DNA of 64,000 nt from NC2004 sp050874905 (GTDB lineage Bacteria; Bacillota; Clostridia; Lachnospirales; Lachnospiraceae): the NCBI GenBank assembly GCA_050874905.1, contig JBNMLP010000007.1, positions 61,906 to 125,905 of the forward strand. The letters run 5' to 3'. The position numbers and the translations under genes were made by a program. Of this stretch, positions 24,462-33,101 are shown piece by piece. Position 1 is the stretch's first letter; every line of letters starts with the position of its first letter. The notes under the pieces were generated by a model, which was given only the letters and a program-made list of their open reading frames with translations, ran no database searches and was not told the DNA's origin.

Positions 24462-25205
24462 ATGAAAAAAATAATCCTGCCGGCTGTTATCCTGTGTATT
24501 CTTGCTGTTATCCTTACTGTTTTTATTGTTCCATCCCGGTTCAATAAAAGCAGTAACGCAGCAGCGGGAGCAGTCGAACTGTCTGCAATAAAGGAAACTG
24601 TCAAAAAGGAGGCTTCTGTTACGATCAAGGTACACTTTCATCCAGAGAAAACGATGCAGTCCGTGACTGCCAATCTGCACTATGATGATACTGCTTTTTC
24701 CTACAAAGAACAAAAGGATGCAGCACTATCCGGAAGCAGTGGCGTCCTGACTATAAAAGACAGCTTTGAGAAGGCCACCGCAGAAAAGACCTATGAGATC
24801 ACCTTTACAGCGTTAAAAACGGGGAGCTATTCCTTTTCTCTTTCCGACATTTCCTATAATGGATATGACAAGCTGAACACGGTAGTGCTTGACGCAGCGA
24901 CCTGCTCCGTTACCGTTACAGAAAATGCAAAGCAGACCGATGACAGCAGCTTAAAAGAGCTGCTGCTCGGTGTGGGAGAGCTGTCACCGGAATGGGATCC
25001 GCAAACCTATCAGTATGAGGTCACCGTACCGCATGATACCAAGATTTTTACCTTCAGCTCCATCCCCTCCGACAAAGACGCCGTCATCACCTCAGATGGA
25101 CCTGACACCCTGAAAAATGAATTATCCATCTATAAGATTACGGTAACTGCTCCATCTGGAGCCAGCAGCACCTATACGATCACTGTTAAAAAAGCAGCAA
25201 ATTAA
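24462..25205 (+). CDS. Membrane-anchored or secreted protein with cohesin-like and cadherin-like domains
   Basis: 247 residues. One N-terminal hydrophobic helix (about 4-24) without a clear cleavage site could be an anchor. Residues 38-155 resemble a cohesin fold (SVTIKVHFHPEKTMQSVTAN, YDDTAFSYKEQ, KTYEITFTALKTGSYSFSLS). Residues 160-247 are a cadherin-like beta-sandwich (SLKELLLGVGELSPEWDPQT, then YKITVTAPSGASSTYTITVK) matching the C-terminus of the upstream autolysin. GGGGG ribosome site before ATG. The function is unknown; the shared domain suggests both proteins bind the same partner or wall structure. Confidence 0.72.
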   Translation: MKKIILPAVILCILAVILTVFIVPSRFNKSSNAAAGAVELSAIKETVKKEASVTIKVHFHPEKTMQSVTANLHYDDTAFSYKEQKDAALSGSSGVLTIKDSFEKATAEKTYEITFTALKTGSYSFSLSDISYNGYDKLNTVVLDAATCSVTVTENAKQTDDSSLKELLLGVGELSPEWDPQTYQYEVTVPHDTKIFTFSSIPSDKDAVITSDGPDTLKNELSIYKITVTAPSGASSTYTITVKKAAN

Positions 25206-25211
25206 AAAAAG

Positions 25212-25263
25212 CCCTTACCAAATTGCAATTCCATTCCGGAATGCTTTTGGTAAGGGTATTTTT
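25212..25263. terminator. Terminator between the autolysin cluster and the convergent HD-domain gene
   Basis: CCCTTACCAAA (25212-25222) pairs with TTTGGTAAGGG (25246-25256), followed on the plus strand by seven T and mirrored by an A run on the other side, so it can work in both directions. Confidence 0.8.
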
Positions 25264-25266
25264 TTG

Positions 25267-26376
25267 CTATTTCTGTCTTCGTTTATAGGAAAGCTTTCCT
25301 TTGTATTCCTCTAAGATTGCCCGATCCATCACGTAACGATTATCCATCGTCTTCATGACATCCTTCACCTGAAACTTCTGAAATACCTTTGGATCCGCAA
25401 GATCATATGCTTCATGAGTGCTGAGACTGAGCACTACCGGACGCATCACATCCTCTAAATTCTCCCGGATCACAGTGGCTTTGTCACCGTTGGTAAGCTG
25501 TACACAAACCCCCGGCACAAGAACCTGAATTGCTGCAAACAATGCATCCACGATCTCTTTTCCAAAGTCATCCTGGTGCTTTCTCAAATACTGCATCGCC
25601 TGGATCGTAGACATGGAATCCTCGCCAAGTTTCATGGCAGTCATATAATCATATACCTCTGCCACACAAAGCATCATCGTTCCTTTTAAGGTGCCTTCCA
25701 CATAATCGCCGCCCTGTTCCAGCTTGGTAAACTGGGAAATGATGATACGGGCATTGGCAGCCAGATCATAATCTAACAACAGCCGGTTATAGGCTTCCTC
25801 CTTGCATTTGGCAAGTGTTTTCATCTCCTCCGGGGATAATTCCTCCGTGCGGTATAACAGCTCCTTCGGCAGTAATAATTTACCAATGTCATGAAGCAGC
25901 GCCGCCATGATCACATCCATTTTTTCCCGTTTGGAAAGCTTCATCGCTCCTGCCATCAATGCACAAAGAATCGCAACGTTTAATGTGTGTTTATAAACAT
26001 AATCCTGTCTGCTTCTGATATTCTGTACAAACTGTACCTTTTCATCCAACTGTCCATACTGTTCTTCGATCATAGTGACAAGCTTTGACAATTCTTTAGA
26101 GTTGCTCTTCTCCAGCACCAGCTTCAGGTTATCTTTAAGACTAAAGATCGCAATCGTCTGAAAGCGTTCAAACTCCACATCAAATGGAGTCATCGGTGGT
26201 ACTGGTTCGGCTGGCTCTAACACGTAGATTCCGATCAATTCAAAATTGCGGATACTGTTGATACCCTGCATTGTCAGTTTACTGTCCCGTTCATAAAGCA
26301 TGACACCATTTCTATTGTATATTGGTTTTGCAAGCCGCATCCCCTCTTTTAAATCATCTGTCTTCACAAATTTCAT
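25267..26376 (-). CDS. HD-GYP-like phosphohydrolase domain protein, probably degenerate
   Basis: 369 residues. The HD core is present: H130 (YKHTLNVA), HD at 162-163 (AALLHDIGKLLLP) and D243 (AEVYDYMTAMK). In active c-di-GMP-degrading HD-GYP proteins an HHE motif and a GxGYP loop follow; here the equivalent stretch (ARIIISQFTKLEQGGDYVEG) lacks both. The N-terminal 120 residues contain the DLKEGMRLAKPIYNRNG segment that commonly precedes HD-GYP domains. No membrane segment, so cytosolic. It may bind rather than cut cyclic dinucleotides, or be a regulator. It is alone between two terminators. Confidence 0.8.
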   Translation of the reverse strand: MKFVKTDDLKEGMRLAKPIYNRNGVMLYERDSKLTMQGINSIRNFELIGIYVLEPAEPVPPMTPFDVEFERFQTIAIFSLKDNLKLVLEKSNSKELSKLVTMIEEQYGQLDEKVQFVQNIRSRQDYVYKHTLNVAILCALMAGAMKLSKREKMDVIMAALLHDIGKLLLPKELLYRTEELSPEEMKTLAKCKEEAYNRLLLDYDLAANARIIISQFTKLEQGGDYVEGTLKGTMMLCVAEVYDYMTAMKLGEDSMSTIQAMQYLRKHQDDFGKEIVDALFAAIQVLVPGVCVQLTNGDKATVIRENLEDVMRPVVLSLSTHEAYDLADPKVFQKFQVKDVMKTMDNRYVMDRAILEEYKGKLSYKRRQK

Positions 26377-26458
26377 AGTCCGCCTCCTAATCTTCCTGCA
26401 TCAGAGTGTGTGTTGCACTTATTCTAATGATACCAATATCTGCACATTTTTACAAGCA

Positions 26459-26500
26459 AAAGAGACCATTCGACACATTTTTCTGCCGCCTGGTCTCTTT
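26459..26500 (-). terminator. Hairpin downstream of the first FN3/propeller protein
   Basis: AAAGAGACCA (26459-26468) pairs with TGGTCTCTTT (26491-26500). The T run after the stem is short, so efficiency is uncertain. Confidence 0.55.
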
Positions 26501-26515
26501 CTCTTTATTGCTTCT

Positions 26516-28234
26516 TTACTTTCTAAGTGCAGTCAGTTTCACTGCCCAGCTTCGATCCGTTGGGTAACGGCACTCCTCTTCCTTGACAGAAGAGAAATTC
26601 AAATAAGAATACGTGTTATAATGGCTGATTCCGATCGCCATTGCCGGAAGCTTCGCCGTTTTTTTATTTGCATTCTTTTTCACGGTTGCCGCCGTTGTCG
26701 TCCAGCTTGGAAGATAGGTTCTGACCTCGCTGATATAGCCGCTCATTCCCTTCTTCACCTGATTGGAGCGAACCGTGTAGAGATAACCGCTCTCATCGAT
26801 ATCGATCGCTCTGACCTTCGCAAGCATCTGCATCCGTTTCGTACTCTTTAACACCGGCTTGGCAGTTGTTTTATCACTGATCTCATATCCGGTCATATAG
26901 TTCTTTTTCGTGCTGTAAGTCCCTACCCAGAGCATGTTATTGTAATATGCCATATAGGTCGGTGCCGTCGTCATTTTATAAGTATTCATGTAAGCCAGAT
27001 TGGCACTGTCCACTCCGGTAGAAAGCTTGCTCGTGATCGTCTTATACCGTACACATGCGATCTCGTCTCCGGCGGTCATCCAAAGGTTGGTGCCATCAAA
27101 GGCCAGATCTGTTACCGTATACTTATTGGGCAGTACAAGCGTCATCTTATATTTATGGGTGGAACGCTTCATCACATAGATCACGGAATTGCTCACACCG
27201 TCTTTGTCATGGGCAGCAAGAAAATAATAACTTTTGGCACATACACTGCCATCCGTCACATAGGAATCTAAATTGATCCCGTTCACGTTGGTCGTTGCAA
27301 CTCCCGGTATGACGAAACATTTGGCAGTATTGATCTTCTTTGCCAGTGCGTAGGTTTTATAAGCTGCACTCGCCTTAAATGCTGTGACATTGGAATAAAG
27401 TGCAGCTTTTGAGCTTGTTTTCTGTGCCGCGGATGGGGTGATCGTACACTCCAAAGAAGCATCCCCCTTTAACGTATTGCTGTAAAATACGCCATCATCC
27501 GTTGCTTCATAAGTAGAGTACGCAACAACATAAAAAGAATATGCTACCCCATTGGTCAGATTGGACACCGTATAACTTGTTGCAGTCCCGTCGTTCAGCT
27601 GCGCAATCTTTTCATACGCTCCTGTTCCCACACGCTGATAAATCTCATAGCCCTTCGCCTTCATTGCACTCCAGCTCAGTCTTGCCGAACAATCTCCTTT
27701 GATCACGGTAAGATCCGGAATCGCCGGTTTACATCCGGTCTTGATCGATTTGACCGGAAGGGAAAGATTGGATGGGGTTCCCTGATAGGTGAAAATGCGG
27801 AAGCGGTGTGTCGTTCCGGCATTCAGATCAGAAACCACATACGAATACGAGGTAAGAGACAGATCCACCGGGATCGTGGCAACAGCATCCCATGCCTTTG
27901 TCGTGTAGTTATACGTTTGCAGTACATAGCCATCCACACCTGCTACCTGATCCCAGCTTACCGTAATACTGGTCATCGTCTGATTGGATACGTTAAGCTT
28001 GGTCAATACGGTGGACACCTGTGTGGTTGCTGCAGCCGCCGTTGTTGCATCAGAAGATACCGCATCCTTGGAAGCGTCTTTCGAGGCGTCCTTGGAAGCG
28101 TCTGCCGAAGCATCGGCATTGGCTGCTGACGGAAGCAGCAGGGAGGCATCATTAGAAACAGGAAGGATAGCAGTTAGCATCATCACCGTCATGCTAAACG
28201 CTGCTATCCTTCTTAATCTACTTGATAATTTCAT
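26516..28234 (-). CDS. Secreted FN3-repeat protein with a propeller-like C-terminal domain (paralogue of 51671-53938)
   Basis: 572 residues from the ATG at 28234. Signal peptide (RIAAFSMTVMMLTAILPVS), then an Ala-Ser-Lys-Asp repeat tract (about 38-60). Two fibronectin type III domains follow at about 75-168 (SITVSWDQVAGVDGYVLQTY) and 170-262 (SARLSWSAMKAKGYEIYQ). The C-terminal 290 residues have repeated short blade-like motifs (SVIYVMKRS, LAFDGTNLWMTAGD, YMAYYNNMLWVGTY, AIDIDESGYLYTVRS), reminiscent of a beta-propeller. The same C-terminal region, in the same order, occurs in the protein at 51671-53938. No enzyme motif seen. It is probably a surface or extracellular binding protein; no sorting signal is visible. 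Confidence 0.75.
   Translation of the reverse strand: MKLSSRLRRIAAFSMTVMMLTAILPVSNDASLLLPSAANADASADASKDASKDASKDAVSSDATTAAAATTQVSTVLTKLNVSNQTMTSITVSWDQVAGVDGYVLQTYNYTTKAWDAVATIPVDLSLTSYSYVVSDLNAGTTHRFRIFTYQGTPSNLSLPVKSIKTGCKPAIPDLTVIKGDCSARLSWSAMKAKGYEIYQRVGTGAYEKIAQLNDGTATSYTVSNLTNGVAYSFYVVAYSTYEATDDGVFYSNTLKGDASLECTITPSAAQKTSSKAALYSNVTAFKASAAYKTYALAKKINTAKCFVIPGVATTNVNGINLDSYVTDGSVCAKSYYFLAAHDKDGVSNSVIYVMKRSTHKYKMTLVLPNKYTVTDLAFDGTNLWMTAGDEIACVRYKTITSKLSTGVDSANLAYMNTYKMTTAPTYMAYYNNMLWVGTYSTKKNYMTGYEISDKTTAKPVLKSTKRMQMLAKVRAIDIDESGYLYTVRSNQVKKGMSGYISEVRTYLPSWTTTAATVKKNANKKTAKLPAMAIGISHYNTYSYLNFSSVKEEECRYPTDRSWAVKLTALRK
28067..28114 (-). repeat. Four 12-bp tandem repeats encoding DASK-type units
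   Basis: Four consecutive 12-base units (28067-78, 79-90, 91-102, 103-114) encode Asp-Ala-Ser-(Lys/Ala); units one and three are identical. They give the low-complexity linker after the signal peptide. A similar but shorter tract is in the paralogous gene. Confidence 0.8.
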
Positions 28235-28323
28235 AAAATCACTCCATTTCCTTTGTTTTCCTTTATTGTAAAAAGGAAATATGGAGTTGTTCTGATTTTT
28301 ATGTGTCAAAGATGTGAGAAACA

Positions 28324-29694
28324 TCAATCCGGCTCCTGCATCCGTTTCTTCGCCCGCTCCTTATTGGCAAATTTTGTGTGCTTACCGATCCATGCAAGCT
28401 CTACCGTTCCCGTTGCACCACTACGCTGTTTTCCTATGATGATCTCTGCAACGCCCTGCTTGGTCGTTGTATCCGGGTTATAATATTCGTCACGATAAAT
28501 AAACATGACAACGTCGGCATCCTGCTCGATCGAACCGGACTCACGAAGATCAGACATCCGGGGTTTGTGGTCATCTCTTGCTTCCACCGCACGGCTCAAC
28601 TGGGAAAGTGCGATCACCGGAACATTCAGCTCCTTGGCAAGTCCCTTTAATCCACGGGAGATCTCTGCCACCTCCTGCTGTCTGGATTCGATCCTGCCGC
28701 TTCCACTCATCAACTGCAGGTAATCAATAATGATCAGTCCCAAACTGCCCCGTTTCTGGATAATGCTGCGGCACTGGGAGCGGATATCTGCTACAGATAC
28801 CCCTGCTTTATCAATGATCTCCAGTGGGGATTTGCTCAAGGCATCTCCTGCTGCCATTACCTTGGAAAGCTCCTCGTAATCCAGCTGTCCGGTACGGATC
28901 TTTTGCGAATCCACCATAGATTCCAAAGCGAGCATTCGTGTTGCAAGCTGTTCTTCTCCCATCTCCAGACTGAACAGTGCAACCGGAAGCTTTTCTTTTA
29001 ATACAACGTGTGCGGCAATATTTAACACAAATGCTGTTTTTCCCATCGCCGGACGTGCCGCAACCAGGATCAGCTCGGAGCCATGCAGTCCGGTTAAGAT
29101 CGTGTCCAGATCAACAAATCCGGTCGGCACACCGGTCACTGTTCCACCATTGACCATTGCCTCCTCAATATGCAGCAACGCCTGTACCACGATCTGATCG
29201 ATCGGTGTATTCTTTTCGATCCCGCGGCGGCTCTGCAGAAACTGGAACACCTCACTCTCCATTTTTTCGTACAGATCGCGAGTTTCCAGATTGCCAAAGT
29301 AAGCGTCATTCGCCAGCGTTTCACATACTTTGATCACCTGACGGAGGGTAGATTTTTCTTTGACAATGCGCACATACGATTCTAAATTGGCAGAGCTTTT
29401 CACGAGCATGACCATCTGCCGGATGGATTCCAGATTGGAGATTTCTTCCGCATATCCCAACTCATCACATTTTTCCTTCAATGTGACAATGTCGATCTCT
29501 TTTTTCTCTGCCTGCAGCCGGGTCATGGCATAATATAGCTTCTCATTTCTGGAAGAATAAAAATCCTCCGGGACAAGATGCTCCATCGCAATCCCCGCAG
29601 AAGCAGGATCTAACAGAATGGAACCTAAGATACCACGTTCCGCATCCTCACTGTGCGGCATTGTTTTTTTGATTACATTTTCATTTACATCCAT
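28324..29694 (-). CDS. dnaB: Replicative DNA helicase DnaB
   Basis: 456 residues, normal for Gram-positive DnaB/DnaC. The N-terminal domain (PHSEDAERGILGSILLDPAS) is followed by the RecA-like helicase with Walker A AARPAMGKTAF, Walker B LIIIDYLQLM, and the Arg-finger and DnaB loops (LSQLSRAVEARDDHKPRMSD; GSIEQDADVVMFIYRDEYY). It unwinds DNA at the replication fork as a hexamer. It is 16 bases after rplI, in the gdpP-rplI-dnaB order conserved in Firmicutes. Confidence 0.96.
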   Translation of the reverse strand: MDVNENVIKKTMPHSEDAERGILGSILLDPASAGIAMEHLVPEDFYSSRNEKLYYAMTRLQAEKKEIDIVTLKEKCDELGYAEEISNLESIRQMVMLVKSSANLESYVRIVKEKSTLRQVIKVCETLANDAYFGNLETRDLYEKMESEVFQFLQSRRGIEKNTPIDQIVVQALLHIEEAMVNGGTVTGVPTGFVDLDTILTGLHGSELILVAARPAMGKTAFVLNIAAHVVLKEKLPVALFSLEMGEEQLATRMLALESMVDSQKIRTGQLDYEELSKVMAAGDALSKSPLEIIDKAGVSVADIRSQCRSIIQKRGSLGLIIIDYLQLMSGSGRIESRQQEVAEISRGLKGLAKELNVPVIALSQLSRAVEARDDHKPRMSDLRESGSIEQDADVVMFIYRDEYYNPDTTTKQGVAEIIIGKQRSGATGTVELAWIGKHTKFANKERAKKRMQEPD

Positions 29695-29710
29695 GTTGTC
29701 CTTCCTATCA

Positions 29711-30160
29711 TTAGTGCTTTTCCACTACGTTCACCGTCAGCTCTGCCGTTACCTTTGCATGAAGCTTCAACTGCACGGTGTAAGTTCCGATCTGTTTGAT
29801 CGATACCGGAAGGGACATTTTCTTTTTATCCAGTGTAAGTCCAAGCTGTGCTTTGGCTGCATCTGCGATCTCTTTGGTCGATACGGAACCGAAGGTACGT
29901 CCGCCTTCTCCGACTTTCATTTCCAGCACAACCTTTTTGTCTGCCAGCTCCTCTTTTAACTGCTGCGCTTTGGCAAGCTTTTCTGCCGCAATCTTTTCTT
30001 CATTTGCATGCTGTAATTTCAGGTCATTTAAATGCGCTCCAGTTGCCTCTACTCCCTTCTTTTTTGGAAGGATAAAATTCTTGGCATATCCGTCACTAAC
30101 ATTTACCACGTCACCCTTTTTTCCTAATGCTTTTACGTCCTCTAATAAAATTACTTTCAT
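29711..30160 (-). CDS. rplI: Large-subunit ribosomal protein L9
   Basis: 149 residues, full length. The N-terminal rRNA-binding part starts MKVILLEDVKALGKKGDVVN and has YAKNFILPKKKGVEAT, a Lys/Glu helix of about 40 residues links to a C-terminal domain with GRTFGSVSTKEIADA. The start overlaps the gdpP stop by 4 bases. Cytoplasmic, part of the 50S subunit. Confidence 0.97.
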   Translation of the reverse strand: MKVILLEDVKALGKKGDVVNVSDGYAKNFILPKKKGVEATGAHLNDLKLQHANEEKIAAEKLAKAQQLKEELADKKVVLEMKVGEGGRTFGSVSTKEIADAAKAQLGLTLDKKKMSLPVSIKQIGTYTVQLKLHAKVTAELTVNVVEKH

Positions 30161-32250
30161 GACTGTTCTCCTTTCTGCTCTAATGCAAGATCTACATGAT
30201 CCTCTTCTTCCTCTAATTTCGTCAGTACCGCTTTGATCTGTGCCATCGCCTCATCCACACTCACATCATGAAGCTGCGCACCGGCTGCATTGGCATGACC
30301 ACCGCCATCAAACTGTTCCATAATAAGCTGCACATTCAACGTATCGATCGAACGGGCACTGATGTATATCGTATCATGAAATTCTGTCACAACAAAGGAA
30401 GCTGCGATTCCTTCAATATCTAATAATTCATTGGCTACCTGCGAAGCGATAACGGTTGGAGAATCCATCCCGTCTGACGGAAAGATCGCCAATGCGTATT
30501 TCTCTTTGAATACCTCTGCATGACGCACCGCCTCTGCACGGGAACGATATGTGTCCATGCTTTCCCGGAACATTTTTCTGACACGGATAACATCGGCACC
30601 CTTTCTTCTAAGGTAAGCTGCCGCCTCAAAGGTACGTGCTCCCGTTTTCTGTACAAAATTGTCCGTATCGATCAACATTCCCGCATACATAGCATCCGCT
30701 TCGATCGCATTCAGATCGATCGTTTCATTCGTGTACTGCAGCACCTCTGCTACCATTTCGCACGCAGACGATGCATACGGCTCCACGTAGGAAAGCACCG
30801 CATTGCTGATGACTTCGCTGGTTGCACGATGATGGTCAAATACCACAATTGTATTGGTCAGTTCCAAAAGCTCCGGACACTCCGTATAGCTTGGACGGTT
30901 GACATCGACGATCATCAGCAAAGTATCCATATCAACCAGCTCTTTTGCCGTCTTACTGTCAATAAACATATCCTCATCATATAAGGAATTACCCTCAAAC
31001 CGTTCTAACACCGGACGAATAGAAATGGTCGCCTGATTTAATACAATATGTGCCTCTTTTCCAAATACCTTTGCCAGCTTATAAATACCGATCGCAGAAC
31101 CGATGGCATCTGCATCCGGAAGGCTGTGTCCCATGATGACCACACGCTCTTTCGTTTCAATGATTCCCTGTAAGGCATGCGCCTTTACACGCGCCTTTAC
31201 TCTCGTATTTTTCTCTACCTGACGGGACTGACCGCCATAATAGGTAATGCTCTCTCCCTTTTTGATGACCACCTGGTCACCACCACGTCCCAGCGCCATA
31301 TCCATCGCAACGCGCGCAGACTCATAACAGCCCTGGAAGGTATCTTCCCCCATACCAATAGACATACTGAGCGTCACCGGAAGTTCATTTCCCACGTTGA
31401 TATTACGAACCTCATCCAAAAGATCAAACTTATTGGCTTTGAGCTGCTCTAAATACCGCTGCTGGAACACGACAAAAAATTTATCCTTTTCCGGTTTCGA
31501 TACGATACCGCCGATATCCGTGATCGTTTTGTTGACCTTACGATCCACCAGTGCCATCAAAAGCGGCTGTCTGACATCATCGGTTGCTTCTAATACTTCA
31601 TCAAAGTTATCAATATAGATCAAAGATGCGATCAGCTTCTGATCCTTGTTCTCCTGTGCCAGATACCGAAGATTCGTTTCGTCAAAGAAATACACGACGA
31701 TCATCGTATTGTTGTAAGCACTGTCGAAATCCTGCATCTGTGCCTCTTCATCTGTATCCGCTCCTTCAATCTCCACACGGATCATGCGGAACTGTACCCG
31801 GTACTGCCGGTCTTCATAATTCATGGAATACTCTGTAATATCATCCTTGGCTCCCGGAAACATTTCCTTGGCAATATGTGGAAAATACTTGTGAATGTCC
31901 CGGCTGATCTTTGTTTCCGACACCATATCCTCAAACTGATGATTGTGCCAGAGGATCATACCATCCATATCGATCAATGCATACGGCAGCGCAAGCTCTT
32001 TTAACAGCTCCTTTTGTACCTGCCCCTGTTCAAAGGCATATGACACAAGACTTGACATAATACGCGGGCGGTGTGTGTAATACATGATCAATACAAGCAC
32101 TGTATAAAATACAACAAACAGTCCTACTAAAACACCTACCTTACGATTATATAAAAATGCTGCAAGTACCATAAACAGCAGCACAAAGATCATCTTTAAC
32201 GGAATCTGCAAAAAGCGTTCTATCTGGCTTTTGATATTCTTCTCTTTCAT
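30157..32250 (-). CDS. gdpP: Cyclic-di-AMP phosphodiesterase GdpP (DHH family)
   Basis: 697 residues from the ATG at 32250, which has AAGGAGTG ahead; a longer frame from 32298 has no site. Two N-terminal helices (about 19-58) anchor a PAS-like domain, then a degenerate GGDEF domain (MALVDRKVNKTITDIGGIVS, GMGEDTFQGCYESARVAMDM). A DHH domain follows with MGHSLPDADAIGSAIG, LLMIVDVNRPSY and VVFDHHRATSEV, then a DHHA1 part ending GGGHANAAGAQ. It hydrolyses c-di-AMP to pApA at the membrane. The opposing synthase gene cdaA is in the same window at 49280. It overlaps rplI by 4 bases. Confidence 0.94.
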   Translation of the reverse strand: MKEKNIKSQIERFLQIPLKMIFVLLFMVLAAFLYNRKVGVLVGLFVVFYTVLVLIMYYTHRPRIMSSLVSYAFEQGQVQKELLKELALPYALIDMDGMILWHNHQFEDMVSETKISRDIHKYFPHIAKEMFPGAKDDITEYSMNYEDRQYRVQFRMIRVEIEGADTDEEAQMQDFDSAYNNTMIVVYFFDETNLRYLAQENKDQKLIASLIYIDNFDEVLEATDDVRQPLLMALVDRKVNKTITDIGGIVSKPEKDKFFVVFQQRYLEQLKANKFDLLDEVRNINVGNELPVTLSMSIGMGEDTFQGCYESARVAMDMALGRGGDQVVIKKGESITYYGGQSRQVEKNTRVKARVKAHALQGIIETKERVVIMGHSLPDADAIGSAIGIYKLAKVFGKEAHIVLNQATISIRPVLERFEGNSLYDEDMFIDSKTAKELVDMDTLLMIVDVNRPSYTECPELLELTNTIVVFDHHRATSEVISNAVLSYVEPYASSACEMVAEVLQYTNETIDLNAIEADAMYAGMLIDTDNFVQKTGARTFEAAAYLRRKGADVIRVRKMFRESMDTYRSRAEAVRHAEVFKEKYALAIFPSDGMDSPTVIASQVANELLDIEGIAASFVVTEFHDTIYISARSIDTLNVQLIMEQFDGGGHANAAGAQLHDVSVDEAMAQIKAVLTKLEEEEDHVDLALEQKGEQS

Positions 32251-32331
32251 ATCGCACTCCTTCTCTCGTTCTGATGAAATATCCTTATCTTTCATCATAA
32301 CACATTGTGCTTCATTTGTAAAAGGAACGTC

Positions 32332-32889
32332 CTAGCGGCTCCACAGATAACAATAACTCTGGGTACGGGCTGCAAATGGCTCTGTTTTCAAAAGCTCACG
32401 CACCTCTTCTTTCGTATACCAGCCCGCCTTGATCTCTTCAAAAGAAGAACTGCTTTTGGCAAATGTCCCCTCTGCCACACCGACAATACAGATATTCTTC
32501 TCATTGGAAAATCCGATCGCACTGTAGCTTTCCCCGATCACATCTGTAATCCGGATCAGATCAAGCCCGGTCTCCTCCTTTAACTCTCTTTTGGCACTCT
32601 CCTGCGGCTGCTCTCCCGGATCAATGAGACCTGCTGGAAAATTGTATACCCACTGTCCGACCGCCATACGAAACTCCTTGTTCAGCAAAATCCGTTCATT
32701 TGCCACATCATGTGCAATGATCACCACAGCATCTGCCTTTCTGTCATAAAGCTGTTCATAGGTTGTCATATTCTTATCACGGCTGATCATTTCATACACT
32801 TTTTCCCTGCCATCCTCTGTTTCATAAACAACATCGTACCGTGTAATATATTGTGAGGACAGGCGTTTGATCAATTTCTTAAATTTCAT
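32332..32889 (-). CDS. NUDIX hydrolase (ADP-ribose pyrophosphatase-like)
   Basis: 185 residues. The Nudix box runs GLIDPGEQPQESAKRELKEE then TG, with all key Glu residues present. The upstream FNFPAGLIDPGE form is typical of ADP-ribose pyrophosphatases. Length and the N-terminal beta segments fit that group. It stands 81 bases before gdpP on the same strand; cotranscription is uncertain. The substrate cannot be fixed from sequence alone. Confidence 0.88.
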   Translation of the reverse strand: MKFKKLIKRLSSQYITRYDVVYETEDGREKVYEMISRDKNMTTYEQLYDRKADAVVIIAHDVANERILLNKEFRMAVGQWVYNFPAGLIDPGEQPQESAKRELKEETGLDLIRITDVIGESYSAIGFSNEKNICIVGVAEGTFAKSSSSFEEIKAGWYTKEEVRELLKTEPFAARTQSYCYLWSR

Positions 32890-32940
32890 ATAAGTTCCTT
32901 CTTCCTACCTTATCAAAAAATTTTTCACCATTATTATATG

Positions 32941-32960
32941 GGATTTCCAAAAAGAAATCC
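32941..32960. other. Inverted repeat upstream of ilvE
   Basis: GGATTTC-N6-GAAATCC is a perfect dyad lying 32 bases upstream of the ilvE -35 box. It could be an operator site; it does not look like a terminator because no T run follows. Confidence 0.4.
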
Positions 32961-32992
32961 ACTGAAAATACATGCCTGTGATCGGGATTTGT

Positions 32993-33021
32993 TTGACACT
33001 ATTTTTAATCAGTGGTAAGAT
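32993..33021 (+). promoter_or_regulatory. Promoter of ilvE
   Basis: TTGACA (32993-32998), 17 bases, TAAGAT (33016-33021). The leader to the ATG at 33102 is about 75 bases, too short for a T-box, and I see no leader-peptide structure. Confidence 0.75.
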
Positions 33022-33101
33022 GGGGTTATCAATTGTGTAACTCCCGAAGCTTAAGGTCTTACACCATGAATAAAACGTACAATGAGAAAGGAAGTATTAA
33101 C

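Noticed and set aside
28067..28114. A CRISPR-like array
   Set aside because: The repeats are 12-base coding units without spacers.
33022..33101. A T-box or leader peptide in front of ilvE
   Set aside because: The leader is about 75 bases, without T-box motif, terminator or a run of Leu/Ile/Val codons.
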